Shown here piece by piece: positions 55,715-61,773 of a stretch of DNA of 61,773 nt. Numbering within the stretch: the stretch's first letter is position 1; each line of letters begins with the position of its first letter. Position numbers and translations under genes: made by a program. The DNA is from DASSTY01 sp035760645 (lineage in GTDB: Bacteria; Gemmatimonadota; Gemmatimonadetes; Gemmatimonadales; GWC2-71-9): positions 1 through 61,773 of the forward strand of contig DASTSO010000035.1 of the NCBI GenBank assembly GCA_035760645.1, in the 5' to 3' direction. The notes beneath the pieces were generated by a model. It made no database searches. It saw only the letters and a program-made list of their open reading frames with translations, and had not been told where the DNA came from.

Positions 55715-57097
55715 TCAGAGGCCCGTCGGATAGGTCTCCGGCGGCTCCCCCTCGTCCCAACCGGCGCTGCGGTCGAGCGGCTCCACGGCGCGGGTCTCGT
55801 CGAAGTGGATCACCGCGTCGAACTGCTCGGCGAGATCGGCGTGGAAGTAGTGGCTCACGCGCTCGGTCCGCGGGAGATAGACGACCCCGATCGCGCGCTC
55901 GAGCCGGGGCGGCTTGAGCACCTCGCGCACCCGCCGGTCGTCGCGGATCGGCAGCAGGAAGTCCCGGATGCCCACGCCGTGGAACAGCGTCTCGTAGCTG
56001 TCGGGATGGCCCGGCCGCACCCGCTTGCGCTCGGCCGGCGCATCCCAGTCGCTCGCGGCGGTGACGGTGCCCTGGTAGGTGGTGAAGCCCACCAGCACGG
56101 CGTCGCGCCCCCAGCGCTCGCGGGCGAGCTGGCCCACGTTCCACTCGCCCGCGTCGCCCATGTCGGTGGCGCGGGCGTCGCCCAGGTGGCTGTTGTGCTC
56201 CCAGACGACGACGCGCGCCGGCTCGGCGAGCCCGCTGCTCGCACCGTCCGACCCGCGCGGGCGCTCGAAGTGGCGCATCAGGGCGTCGAGCGTTTCGGCC
56301 ATGTGCCGGTCGCGCAGGTTCCACGACGAGATGCGGCCGCGGAACATCGTGCGATAGTACTCCTCGGCGTTGACGACGAGCCGCGCGTTCTGCTCGGCGA
56401 AGAAGCGCTCGTCCTCGTCCTCCGCGCTCCCCTGCGCGGCGAGCTCGCCCGCGCGCCGCTGCAGCTCGAGGAGCTGCTGCACCGCCTCGTCCTCGCACGG
56501 CCGGCTCATGCCGAACTCCGCCGCGTAGCCGTAGGCCTGCGAGTCCTCGCCGAAATGCTCGAAGCAGGCGTAGCGGTAGCGCGCGCGCCGGGCCGCGGCG
56601 GGGTCGACCGCGTCGAGGTAACGGAGCACCGCCTCGATGCTGCCGAAGAGGGAGTAGAGATCGAGCCCGTAGAAGCCGACGCGGCGGGCGTCCTGCGGGA
56701 GCGAGGAGTTGTAGTCGCGCAGCCAGGTGACGAGATCCACCACGTCGCGGTTGCGCCACATCCAGCGCGGGAAGCGCTCGAAGTCGCCGAGGGCCTCGAT
56801 GGCGGAGGTGTCGTCGCTCCGGCCGCGGACGAAGCGGTTGACGCGGTAGGCGTCGGGCCAGTCGGCCTCGACGGCGACGGCGGCGAAGCCCTTCTCCTCG
56901 ACGAGCCGCTGCGTGATGCGGGCGCGCTCGCGGTAGAACTCGTGCGTGCCGTGCGTCGCCTCGCCGAGGCAGACGACGCGGGCGTCGCCGATCAGATCGA
57001 GCAGTTCGTCGTAGTCGCCGGCGCCGCCGGTGAGCGGCACGGCGGCCTCGCGCAGCACGGCCTGCGCGCTCTGCGGCATCGTGCGGGTGTCGGCCAT
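55715..57097 (-). CDS. Erythromycin esterase family protein
   Basis: The 460-residue protein has the family's catalytic landmarks: GEATHGTHEFYRERARITQR near residue 46, AVAVEADWPDAYRVNRFVRG, YNSSLPQDARRVGFYGLDLY, and WEHNSHLGDARATDMG with the second histidine. EreA/EreB open macrolide lactones, but most family members, like this one from an environmental setting, have unknown substrates. Resistance should not be assumed. It is not followed by any mobility gene. The ATG is at 57097; nothing in the sequence suggests export. Confidence 0.88.
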   Translation of the reverse strand: MADTRTMPQSAQAVLREAAVPLTGGAGDYDELLDLIGDARVVCLGEATHGTHEFYRERARITQRLVEEKGFAAVAVEADWPDAYRVNRFVRGRSDDTSAIEALGDFERFPRWMWRNRDVVDLVTWLRDYNSSLPQDARRVGFYGLDLYSLFGSIEAVLRYLDAVDPAAARRARYRYACFEHFGEDSQAYGYAAEFGMSRPCEDEAVQQLLELQRRAGELAAQGSAEDEDERFFAEQNARLVVNAEEYYRTMFRGRISSWNLRDRHMAETLDALMRHFERPRGSDGASSGLAEPARVVVWEHNSHLGDARATDMGDAGEWNVGQLARERWGRDAVLVGFTTYQGTVTAASDWDAPAERKRVRPGHPDSYETLFHGVGIRDFLLPIRDDRRVREVLKPPRLERAIGVVYLPRTERVSHYFHADLAEQFDAVIHFDETRAVEPLDRSAGWDEGEPPETYPTGL

Positions 57098-57166
57098 GGG
57101 CGTCCTCCTTCATCACGGCCCCTTCGGCAATCTAGGAGGGCGCGAAGGAGGAGCAACCTGCCCCTC

Positions 57167-57673
57167 CTACCTCCGCCAGCGCCAGCCCGCCGACACGCGG
57201 ACGCCGCCGCCCAGGCCGACCTCGAGCGCCCAGCCGCTCGAGGCGCCGGGGCGACTCTCGACGCCGAGGGTGAGGAGGGCGTAGCCCTGGGTGTCGAGGC
57301 CGTGCGCGCCGGCCGCGGCGACCCCGCCGCCGCCGTAGAAGCCGACGCCGCGGCGCGCGAAGGGGTTGAGGAGGAAGTGCGCGGCGAGCTCGCCGCGCCA
57401 AGCGGCGGCGCCGTGCTCGGTGACGCCCGCACCGAGCTGGGTCACGACCCGCACCCGCGACGAGCCGCGCAGCCCCGCGTAGAGGCCCGCCACGCCGACG
57501 GCGGGATCGGACGCGGTGCCCGTCGCCTGCAGGCCGAGCTCCAGCCCGCGGCCCCGCTGCTGCGCCGCGAGCGGCGCTGCCAGCGGCCCCGCGCCGAGCG
57601 CGGTGGCGACCACGAGCGCGACCCCGCACGCCGCACGTCGGCGGCGCGCGGGCTCAGCCCACGCGCAGGTCAT
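57167..57673 (-). CDS. Exported glycine-rich protein, possible small beta-barrel
   Basis: The 168-residue frame starts with a basic region and a hydrophobic signal (CGVALVVATALGAGPLAAPL), with cleavage likely before QQRGRG. The rest has alternating small and hydrophobic residues (VRVVTQLGAGVTEHG, GVGFYGGGGVAAAG, GYALLTLGVES) and ends GVRVSAGWRWRR, like a small outer-membrane barrel. No family is recognised. The start overlaps the end of the OsmC gene by 20 bp. A later start within the signal region is possible. Confidence 0.6.
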   Translation of the reverse strand: MTCAWAEPARRRRAACGVALVVATALGAGPLAAPLAAQQRGRGLELGLQATGTASDPAVGVAGLYAGLRGSSRVRVVTQLGAGVTEHGAAAWRGELAAHFLLNPFARRGVGFYGGGGVAAAGAHGLDTQGYALLTLGVESRPGASSGWALEVGLGGGVRVSAGWRWRR

Positions 57674-58064
57674 AGGTGATCGCGATGTCCGCGGCGAGCG
57701 AGTGCATCACCGAGCAGTACTTCTCGATCGAGAGGTCGATCGCGCGGCGCGCTTTCGGCTCGTCGATGCCCGTTCCTTTGAGGTGGTAGACGAGGTGGAT
57801 CGACAGGTAGCGGCGCGGCTCCGTCTCCCGCCGCACCCCGGCGACCTCGATCCGCAGCACCTCGAGCGTGGTCTGCATCTTCTTCAAGATGATCACCACG
57901 TCGGCCGCGCTGCAGCTCGCCGCGGCGAGGAGGAGCGTCGCCATCGGGCCCGGCCCCTCGGCGTTGTCGCCGTCGATCAGGATCGCGGGCCCCTCGGGCA
58001 GCCCGCCCTCGAAGCGGAGGTCGCCGCGCCACTCGAGCGCTACGTGCTTGGTTTCTTGAGCCAT
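57654..58064 (-). CDS. OsmC family peroxiredoxin-like protein
   Basis: The 136-residue protein carries the two OsmC cysteines in LLLAAASCSAADVVIILKKM and SIEKYCSVMHSLA, plus the conserved GP-MATLLLAA segment. OsmC/YhfA proteins reduce organic hydroperoxides by these cysteines; the YhfA-like subgroup has less certain function. It is cytoplasmic. A G-rich repeat fills the gap to the upstream phosphatidyltransferase gene and therefore forms its leader. Confidence 0.9.
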   Translation of the reverse strand: MAQETKHVALEWRGDLRFEGGLPEGPAILIDGDNAEGPGPMATLLLAAASCSAADVVIILKKMQTTLEVLRIEVAGVRRETEPRRYLSIHLVYHLKGTGIDEPKARRAIDLSIEKYCSVMHSLAADIAITYDLRVG

Positions 58065-58190
58065 GGACTAGGGACTAGGGGTTAGGGACTGGGGACTGGG
58101 GACTAGGGCGTGGTCGAGAGGGCTTGGGACACGGAAGCCGGCCTCGGCACGGCGCCCCCTAGCACCTAGCCCCTAGCCCCTAGCCCCTAC
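58065..58190. repeat. Inverted-repeat element, (GGGACTA/GGGGCTA)n arms, osmC/CDP-alcohol gene gap
   Basis: The left arm (58066-58108) contains GGGACTA, GGGGTTA, GGGACTG units. The right arm (58155-58189) is CCCCTAG-type. The interior has a weak GGCTT...AAGCC hairpin. It lies directly upstream of the OsmC ATG and its right arm includes the stop codon of the phosphatidyltransferase gene. Confidence 0.8.
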
Positions 58191-58756
58191 AAGGGTTTCC
58201 GCTCGCGCTCGAAGGCATGGTGATAGTCCCAGATCGCGTAGATCGCCATCGCGGCCGTGGCCCAGGCGAGCGGGCGCAGGAGCGGCGACTCGAGGAGGAA
58301 GGCGAAGATCGTGAGCACCTGGCCCACCGTCACCGCCTTGCCACCCACCCGGGCCGGGACCGCCGCGGCGCGGCCGGTGACCAGTGTGGCGAAAAAGGCC
58401 ACGCTGGTGACGAGGTCCCGCAGCAGCACGCCCAGGATCTCGTACCACTCGAGCCGGCCCGAGAGGGCCACGACACCGAAGGCGGCCGCCATGAAGAGCT
58501 TGTCGGCGACCGGATCGAGGAAGGCGCCGAGCCGCGAGCCGCCGTAGCGCCGGGCGAGCCAGCCGTCGAGGAGGTCGGTCCCGGCGGCGAGCGCGAGAAT
58601 GACGAGCCGCCCCGGCGGGCTCGGGACCAGCACGAAGGCCACGGCCATCGGCAGCCGCAGCGCCGTAAAGAGGTCGGCCGCGGCCCAGCCCGCCCGCGAC
58701 GCGGGGATCGCGAGCCCTGCTTGATCGCGCTCTACCCGCGGGCTAGTTTCGGGCAT
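58187..58756 (-). CDS. CDP-alcohol phosphatidyltransferase, PgsA-like
   Basis: The 189-residue protein has the family catalytic motif in DLLDGWLARRYGG onward through AFLDPVADKLFM, that is D-x2-D-G-x2-A-R-x8-G-x3-D-x3-D. About five to six membrane helices follow. It transfers a phosphatidyl group from CDP-diacylglycerol to an alcohol; size and sequence suggest glycerol-3-phosphate as acceptor, but inositol or cardiolipin-type acceptors cannot be excluded. The ATG at 58756 is 48 bp from the divergent SpeD-like gene. Its stop lies in a repeat arm. Confidence 0.9.
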   Translation of the reverse strand: MPETSPRVERDQAGLAIPASRAGWAAADLFTALRLPMAVAFVLVPSPPGRLVILALAAGTDLLDGWLARRYGGSRLGAFLDPVADKLFMAAAFGVVALSGRLEWYEILGVLLRDLVTSVAFFATLVTGRAAAVPARVGGKAVTVGQVLTIFAFLLESPLLRPLAWATAAMAIYAIWDYHHAFERERKPL

Positions 58757-58804
58757 CCCCGAAGATAGCCTCCCTCTCGCCCGGACCTCCACGCCGCCGC
58801 TCTC

Positions 58805-59125
58805 ATGGCCGCCCCCTTCCAGCACCGCCTGGTCGAGCTGACGGGGATCGAGCCCGCGCGCCTCGGCGATCCCCGCGCCCTCGCGGCCGCGATCGTCGCC
58901 GCCGCCGGGGCGATCGGCCTGGCGAGCGACGGGCCGCCCCTCGTGCGCGCGGGCTCCTCGGGCGTGGTGGTCGGCGCCGTCGCGCTGGACGGACACATCC
59001 TGCTCCACACGGCGCCCGGGGCGGGCCTCTGCCTGGTGGACATCGTGGTCCGCACCCCGGCGCCGCTCGCGCCCGGGCTCGAGATCATCGCGCGGCGGCT
59101 CGGGGTGCGGGCACCCGCCGGCTGA
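58805..59125 (+). CDS. S-adenosylmethionine decarboxylase-like protein lacking the pyruvoyl serine
   Basis: The 106-residue protein follows the SpeD small-proenzyme pattern: HRLVELTGIEPARL, a helix, GSSGVVVGAVALDGHILLHTAP and LCLVDIVVRT. In active SpeD the segment is ESHxSxHT, with Ser63 becoming the pyruvoyl group, His68 and Cys83 assisting (Thermotoga numbering from memory). Here the aligned residues are Gly63, His68 and Arg83, so self-cleavage should be impossible. It probably has a different, non-decarboxylase role. It is divergent from the phosphatidyltransferase and upstream of the S41 protease. Family call is moderate because identity is low. Confidence 0.62.
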   Translation: MAAPFQHRLVELTGIEPARLGDPRALAAAIVAAAGAIGLASDGPPLVRAGSSGVVVGAVALDGHILLHTAPGAGLCLVDIVVRTPAPLAPGLEIIARRLGVRAPAG

Positions 59126-59238
59126 GCGCGCGGCGCGAAAGATGCACTAGAACTGCGGCACGGATCGCGCGGCCTTGCTTCGCCGGGACCGCGGGCCGAT
59201 CCTCCAGAGACTCACCGAAGGCCATGCAGCACGAAGGG

Positions 59239-59244
59239 AAGGAG
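59239..59244 (+). promoter_or_regulatory. Ribosome binding site choosing the S41 protease start
   Basis: AAGGAG lies 6 nt before the ATG at 59251. The earlier in-frame ATG at 59224 has only a GAAGG three bases away, too close for normal initiation. Confidence 0.65.
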
Positions 59245-59250
59245 CAGGCG

Positions 59251-60810
59251 ATGCGCGCGCGCTGGGGCATGATCACGCTGGTCGCGGGGCTGGTCACCGT
59301 GGCGTTCTTCACCGGTGGCTGGCTGAAGCGGCCGGAGCCGGCGGCGAACGGCAACGTCTACCAGCAGGCCCGCCTCTTCGAGGACGTGCTGGCGGCGATC
59401 CGCACGCAGTACGTCGACTCGATCAGCGAGACCGACCTCTATTTCCGGGCGACGACCGGCACCGTCGACCACCTGCGCGACCCCTATTCCATGCTGCTCG
59501 TCGGTGACGCCTACCGGCGCTTCACCGACAAGCTCAACGGCACCACCGACGGCCTCGGCCTCCAGCTCGACCTGCGCGACGGCAAGCTCGCCGTGGCGGG
59601 CACCACGCCGGGCTCGCCGGCCGAGCGCGACGGCCTCCTCCCGGGCGACCTCCTCCTCACGATCGACGGCACCGCCACCAAGGGGTGGAACATCGAGCGC
59701 GCCGAGGCGGCGCTGCGCCCCGAGCCGGGCGACACGGTGACCGTCACCGTGCGCCGCGCGGGGATCGCGGACGTCATCACCCACCGGCTCGTGAGCGGCC
59801 GGGTGCACGTGCGCGCCACCTCGCCCGGCATCCTGCTGGATCAGGGCGTCGGCGTCGTGGCACTGCGGGTGGTGAGCGACAGCGCCGCCCGCGAGCTCGC
59901 CGAGACGGTGGACTCGCTCCGCGCCCTGGGCATGACGTCGCTCGTGGTGGACCTGCGCTCGAACCCCGGCGGCATGCTCAACCAGGGGATCGCCCTCGCC
60001 GGGCTCTTCCTCGACCGCGGCCAGACGATCGGCACCCTGCGCGGCCGCACCGAGCGCCAGACCACCGTCTACACCGCCGAGGGGCCGGAGCGCTGGCCCG
60101 ACCTCCGCGTGGCGCTCCTCGTCAACGGCGGTACCGCGAGCTCCGCAGAGATCTTCGCCGGCGCGCTGCAGGACCACGACCGCGCGGTCGTGGTCGGGGC
60201 GCCCACCCTGGGCAAGGGCGCCGTCCAGAGCACGATCCCGCTCGGCCGGGACGTCGCCGTGAAGCTCACGACGGCGCGCTGGTCGACGCCGAGCGGCCGG
60301 GGGATCCAGCGGCCGCTCCAGGGACTGCCCTTCAACCCCGACACCACCGAGATCTTCCGCACCGACTCGGGCCGTCCCGTGCCCAACGCGCACGGCATCC
60401 TCCCCGACGTGCGGCTGCCGCGCACCCAGCCCGCGCCTGCCGAGCTCGCGCTCGCCGACGCGCTGGGCGGCGACCTCTCGGCCTACCGCGACGTGCTCGA
60501 GGCCTACGCCACCGAGCTCGCCACCCAGGGCCAGGTGACGAGCGACACGCTGGCCGTCACCCCCGCGATGCGGCGCGAGGTCGCGCAACGGCTGCACGCG
60601 GCGGGGCTCCGGGTGCCGGCGCGGGTCTACGAGGCCGCCGCGGCGGTGGTGGACCGCGACCTCGGCCAGGAGCTCACCCGCGCCGCCTTCGGCGCCGCCG
60701 CCGCCGACCGCCGCCGGCTCCGCGAGGACGCGCAGGTGCACGCCGCCGCCGCCCTCCTCCAGGCGCGGCAGGTGGCCGAGGGCCTCTGGACGCTGCCGGT
60801 CTGGCGGTGA
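59251..60810 (+). CDS. S41-family C-terminal processing protease with PDZ domain
   Basis: The 519-residue protein (528 if the ATG at 59224 is used) has an N-terminal membrane anchor (MRARWGMITLVAGLVTVAFF). A PDZ domain follows (about 85-160, LGLQLDLRDGKLAVAGTTPG), then the peptidase core. Catalytic Ser297 is in NGGTASSAEIF and Lys322 in GAPTLGKGAVQ; their 25-residue spacing matches CtpA-type Ser/Lys dyads. It trims or degrades periplasmic proteins from their C-termini. The C-terminal 110 residues are alanine-rich helices. A strong hairpin follows the stop. Confidence 0.92.
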   Translation: MRARWGMITLVAGLVTVAFFTGGWLKRPEPAANGNVYQQARLFEDVLAAIRTQYVDSISETDLYFRATTGTVDHLRDPYSMLLVGDAYRRFTDKLNGTTDGLGLQLDLRDGKLAVAGTTPGSPAERDGLLPGDLLLTIDGTATKGWNIERAEAALRPEPGDTVTVTVRRAGIADVITHRLVSGRVHVRATSPGILLDQGVGVVALRVVSDSAARELAETVDSLRALGMTSLVVDLRSNPGGMLNQGIALAGLFLDRGQTIGTLRGRTERQTTVYTAEGPERWPDLRVALLVNGGTASSAEIFAGALQDHDRAVVVGAPTLGKGAVQSTIPLGRDVAVKLTTARWSTPSGRGIQRPLQGLPFNPDTTEIFRTDSGRPVPNAHGILPDVRLPRTQPAPAELALADALGGDLSAYRDVLEAYATELATQGQVTSDTLAVTPAMRREVAQRLHAAGLRVPARVYEAAAAVVDRDLGQELTRAAFGAAAADRRRLREDAQVHAAAALLQARQVAEGLWTLPVWR

Positions 60811-60827
60811 CCCGTGGCGGGCTAAAG

Positions 60828-60867
60828 GTGAAAGGGGGCTCCGAGTGGAATCGGAGCCCCCTTTCAC
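60828..60867. terminator. Bidirectional terminator between S41 protease and lipoprotein genes
   Basis: A perfect 17-bp stem (60828-60844/60851-60867) with loop GTGGAA lies between convergent genes. Short A/T runs flank it on both sides. Confidence 0.85.
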
Positions 60868-60931
60868 TTCCTACCGTCCACCATCCGCTACCGCCTGCCG
60901 TGCTTGCTGGCCGCGTGTTCGTCTGCGGCGC

Positions 60932-61756
60932 TCACTGGCTCTGGAGCTCCCAGTACGAATCCTCGCCGAGGTAGGACAGGTTCACCCGCAGCTTCCCGCC
61001 CGAGAGCGCCTTCATGAACCAGACCTGCATCTGGCCCGTCTCGACGCCGGCGTCGTCGGTGGCCCAGAAGACGAAGCGGCAGTAGTCGGTGCCGAAGATC
61101 TTCTCGTCGAAGTAGAGGTTGCCCTTCGTCGCGCCCCAGCCGATCGCGTCGGGGTTCGTGACCGTGAACGCCCTGGTCCCCGAGAACGTGATCTGTACGT
61201 CCTTGCTCGGCGGCGCGTCCCTCTCGTTGGAGGGATCGACGAGCCGGGTGACCTTCCACGGATTGCCGGCCTTGACGGCGGTCCACCACTGCGTGCAGCT
61301 CGCGGTCGTCGCGAGCGTGCCACCGCCACCGGTGCCGGGGTTGCTGGCTGCCTTCGTGAAGGTCGACGTCTCGCCGTCGTCATTCCGCCGCATGGTGATC
61401 CGGTCGCCATCCTTCACGATCGTGACGCCCTCGAAGCCGATGCTCTGGAGGATGCCGTCCACGATCTCCGGGTCGACGACCTCGGCGGTGCAGGCGTTCT
61501 CGTCGCAGGAGATGCCCTTCAGGAACGGCTGGCCGGTGCGGAAGACCGAGGAGTTGGTGCCGAGGGGCGAGGAGCCGAAGTCGGTCACCACCGCCTGATT
61601 GCCGTCGAACTCGATGGCCAGGCCGTCGATGCCCTTCCAGGTGCCCTCGAGGCCGAAGTCCAGTGCGGCGTCGATCGGGTTGCCGCAGGCGGCCAGGCCG
61701 CCGGCGAGCGCGAGGGCGGCCAGAAAGGCGGTCGTACGGTGCGTCAGCAGGCGCAT
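60932..61756 (-). CDS. Lipoprotein of unknown function
   Basis: The 274-residue protein has a lipoprotein signal (FLAALALAGGLAAC, lipobox LAAC). The mature part is beta-rich with charged loops, a glycine linker (NPGTGGGGT), and several cysteines (ISCDENACTAEV, SCTQWW, DYCRFVFW) that could form disulfides. No family is recognised. The ATG has GGAG upstream. It is convergent with the S41 protease and runs close to the window end, so its upstream neighbours are not visible. A surface or periplasmic role is likely. Confidence 0.8.
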   Translation of the reverse strand: MRLLTHRTTAFLAALALAGGLAACGNPIDAALDFGLEGTWKGIDGLAIEFDGNQAVVTDFGSSPLGTNSSVFRTGQPFLKGISCDENACTAEVVDPEIVDGILQSIGFEGVTIVKDGDRITMRRNDDGETSTFTKAASNPGTGGGGTLATTASCTQWWTAVKAGNPWKVTRLVDPSNERDAPPSKDVQITFSGTRAFTVTNPDAIGWGATKGNLYFDEKIFGTDYCRFVFWATDDAGVETGQMQVWFMKALSGGKLRVNLSYLGEDSYWELQSQ

Positions 61757-61773
61757 CGGGTTCTCCGGGAGCG

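Noticed and set aside
55715..57097. Macrolide resistance gene on a mobile element
   Set aside because: The family is broad and mostly uncharacterised, and no transposase, integrase or composition break is nearby.

Overview
The window is about 62 kb of very GC-rich bacterial chromosome in which third codon positions are almost always G or C, so most long open frames opposite real genes are shadows. The gene mix is Gram-negative: LPS export permeases, TonB-dependent receptors with carboxypeptidase-regulatory N-termini, SprA, a PorV/PorQ-family barrel, a GWxTD protein, a SigR/RsrA-like pair, and cytochrome c and heme A maturation. This suggests a member of Gemmatimonadota or a close relative. 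That is an inference from content; no rRNA or tRNA gene is visible. I recognise about 45 protein genes, no CRISPR array, no transposase and no phage.

Layout. 1-4.9 kb (minus): pilB-pilT-pilC and a ComEA-like DNA-binding protein, a type IV pilus/DNA-uptake module. 5.2-12.3 kb (minus): a glutaminyl-cyclase-like M28 lipoprotein and a 2073-residue SprA homologue. 12.5-15.1 kb (plus): lptF-lptG. 15.3-20.1 kb (minus): an Oar-like TonB-dependent receptor and an APC permease. 20.3-24.1 kb (plus): a fused heme A synthase/heme O synthase and an ABC exporter. 24.3-34.6 kb (minus): a surface-protein block in the order receptor, 1333-residue fibronectin/FlgD-like secreted protein, PorV/PorQ barrel, GWxTD protein, preceded by a consensus-like promoter and a leader of about 430 nt. 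35.3-37.1 kb (minus): M24 peptidase and a V4R-like protein. 37.2-43.2 kb (plus): ECF sigma/anti-sigma pair running into a tightly packed cluster of DUF92, FAD reductase, flavin reductase, methyltransferase, SRPBCC and ketosynthase genes. 43.3-46.6 kb (minus): STAS protein, response regulator, ccmABCD. 46.8-51.5 kb (plus): topA and acs. 51.7-55.1 kb (minus): kup, VKOR, DsbA-like and a small acidic protein. 55.3-61.8 kb: small orphan proteins, erythromycin-esterase family, OsmC, CDP-alcohol phosphatidyltransferase, a SpeD-like protein lacking its pyruvoyl serine, an S41 protease and a lipoprotein.

Two themes stand out. First, SprA, PorV/PorQ and a cargo-like protein resemble parts of the Bacteroidota type IX secretion route. 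Five predicted signal peptides in the window would leave glutamine as the first mature residue, and a periplasmic glutaminyl-cyclase-like lipoprotein is encoded next to sprA, which together look like the Bacteroidota 'Q-rule'. Second, the window is dotted with unusual inverted repeats whose arms are tandem G-rich 7- or 8-mers, (GGGACGGC)n or (GGGGCTA)n, usually flanking a terminator-like hairpin. They abut or contain stop codons, and related arms also lie in frame inside lptF and twice inside topA. I do not recognise this element class, and it is the best candidate for something undescribed here.
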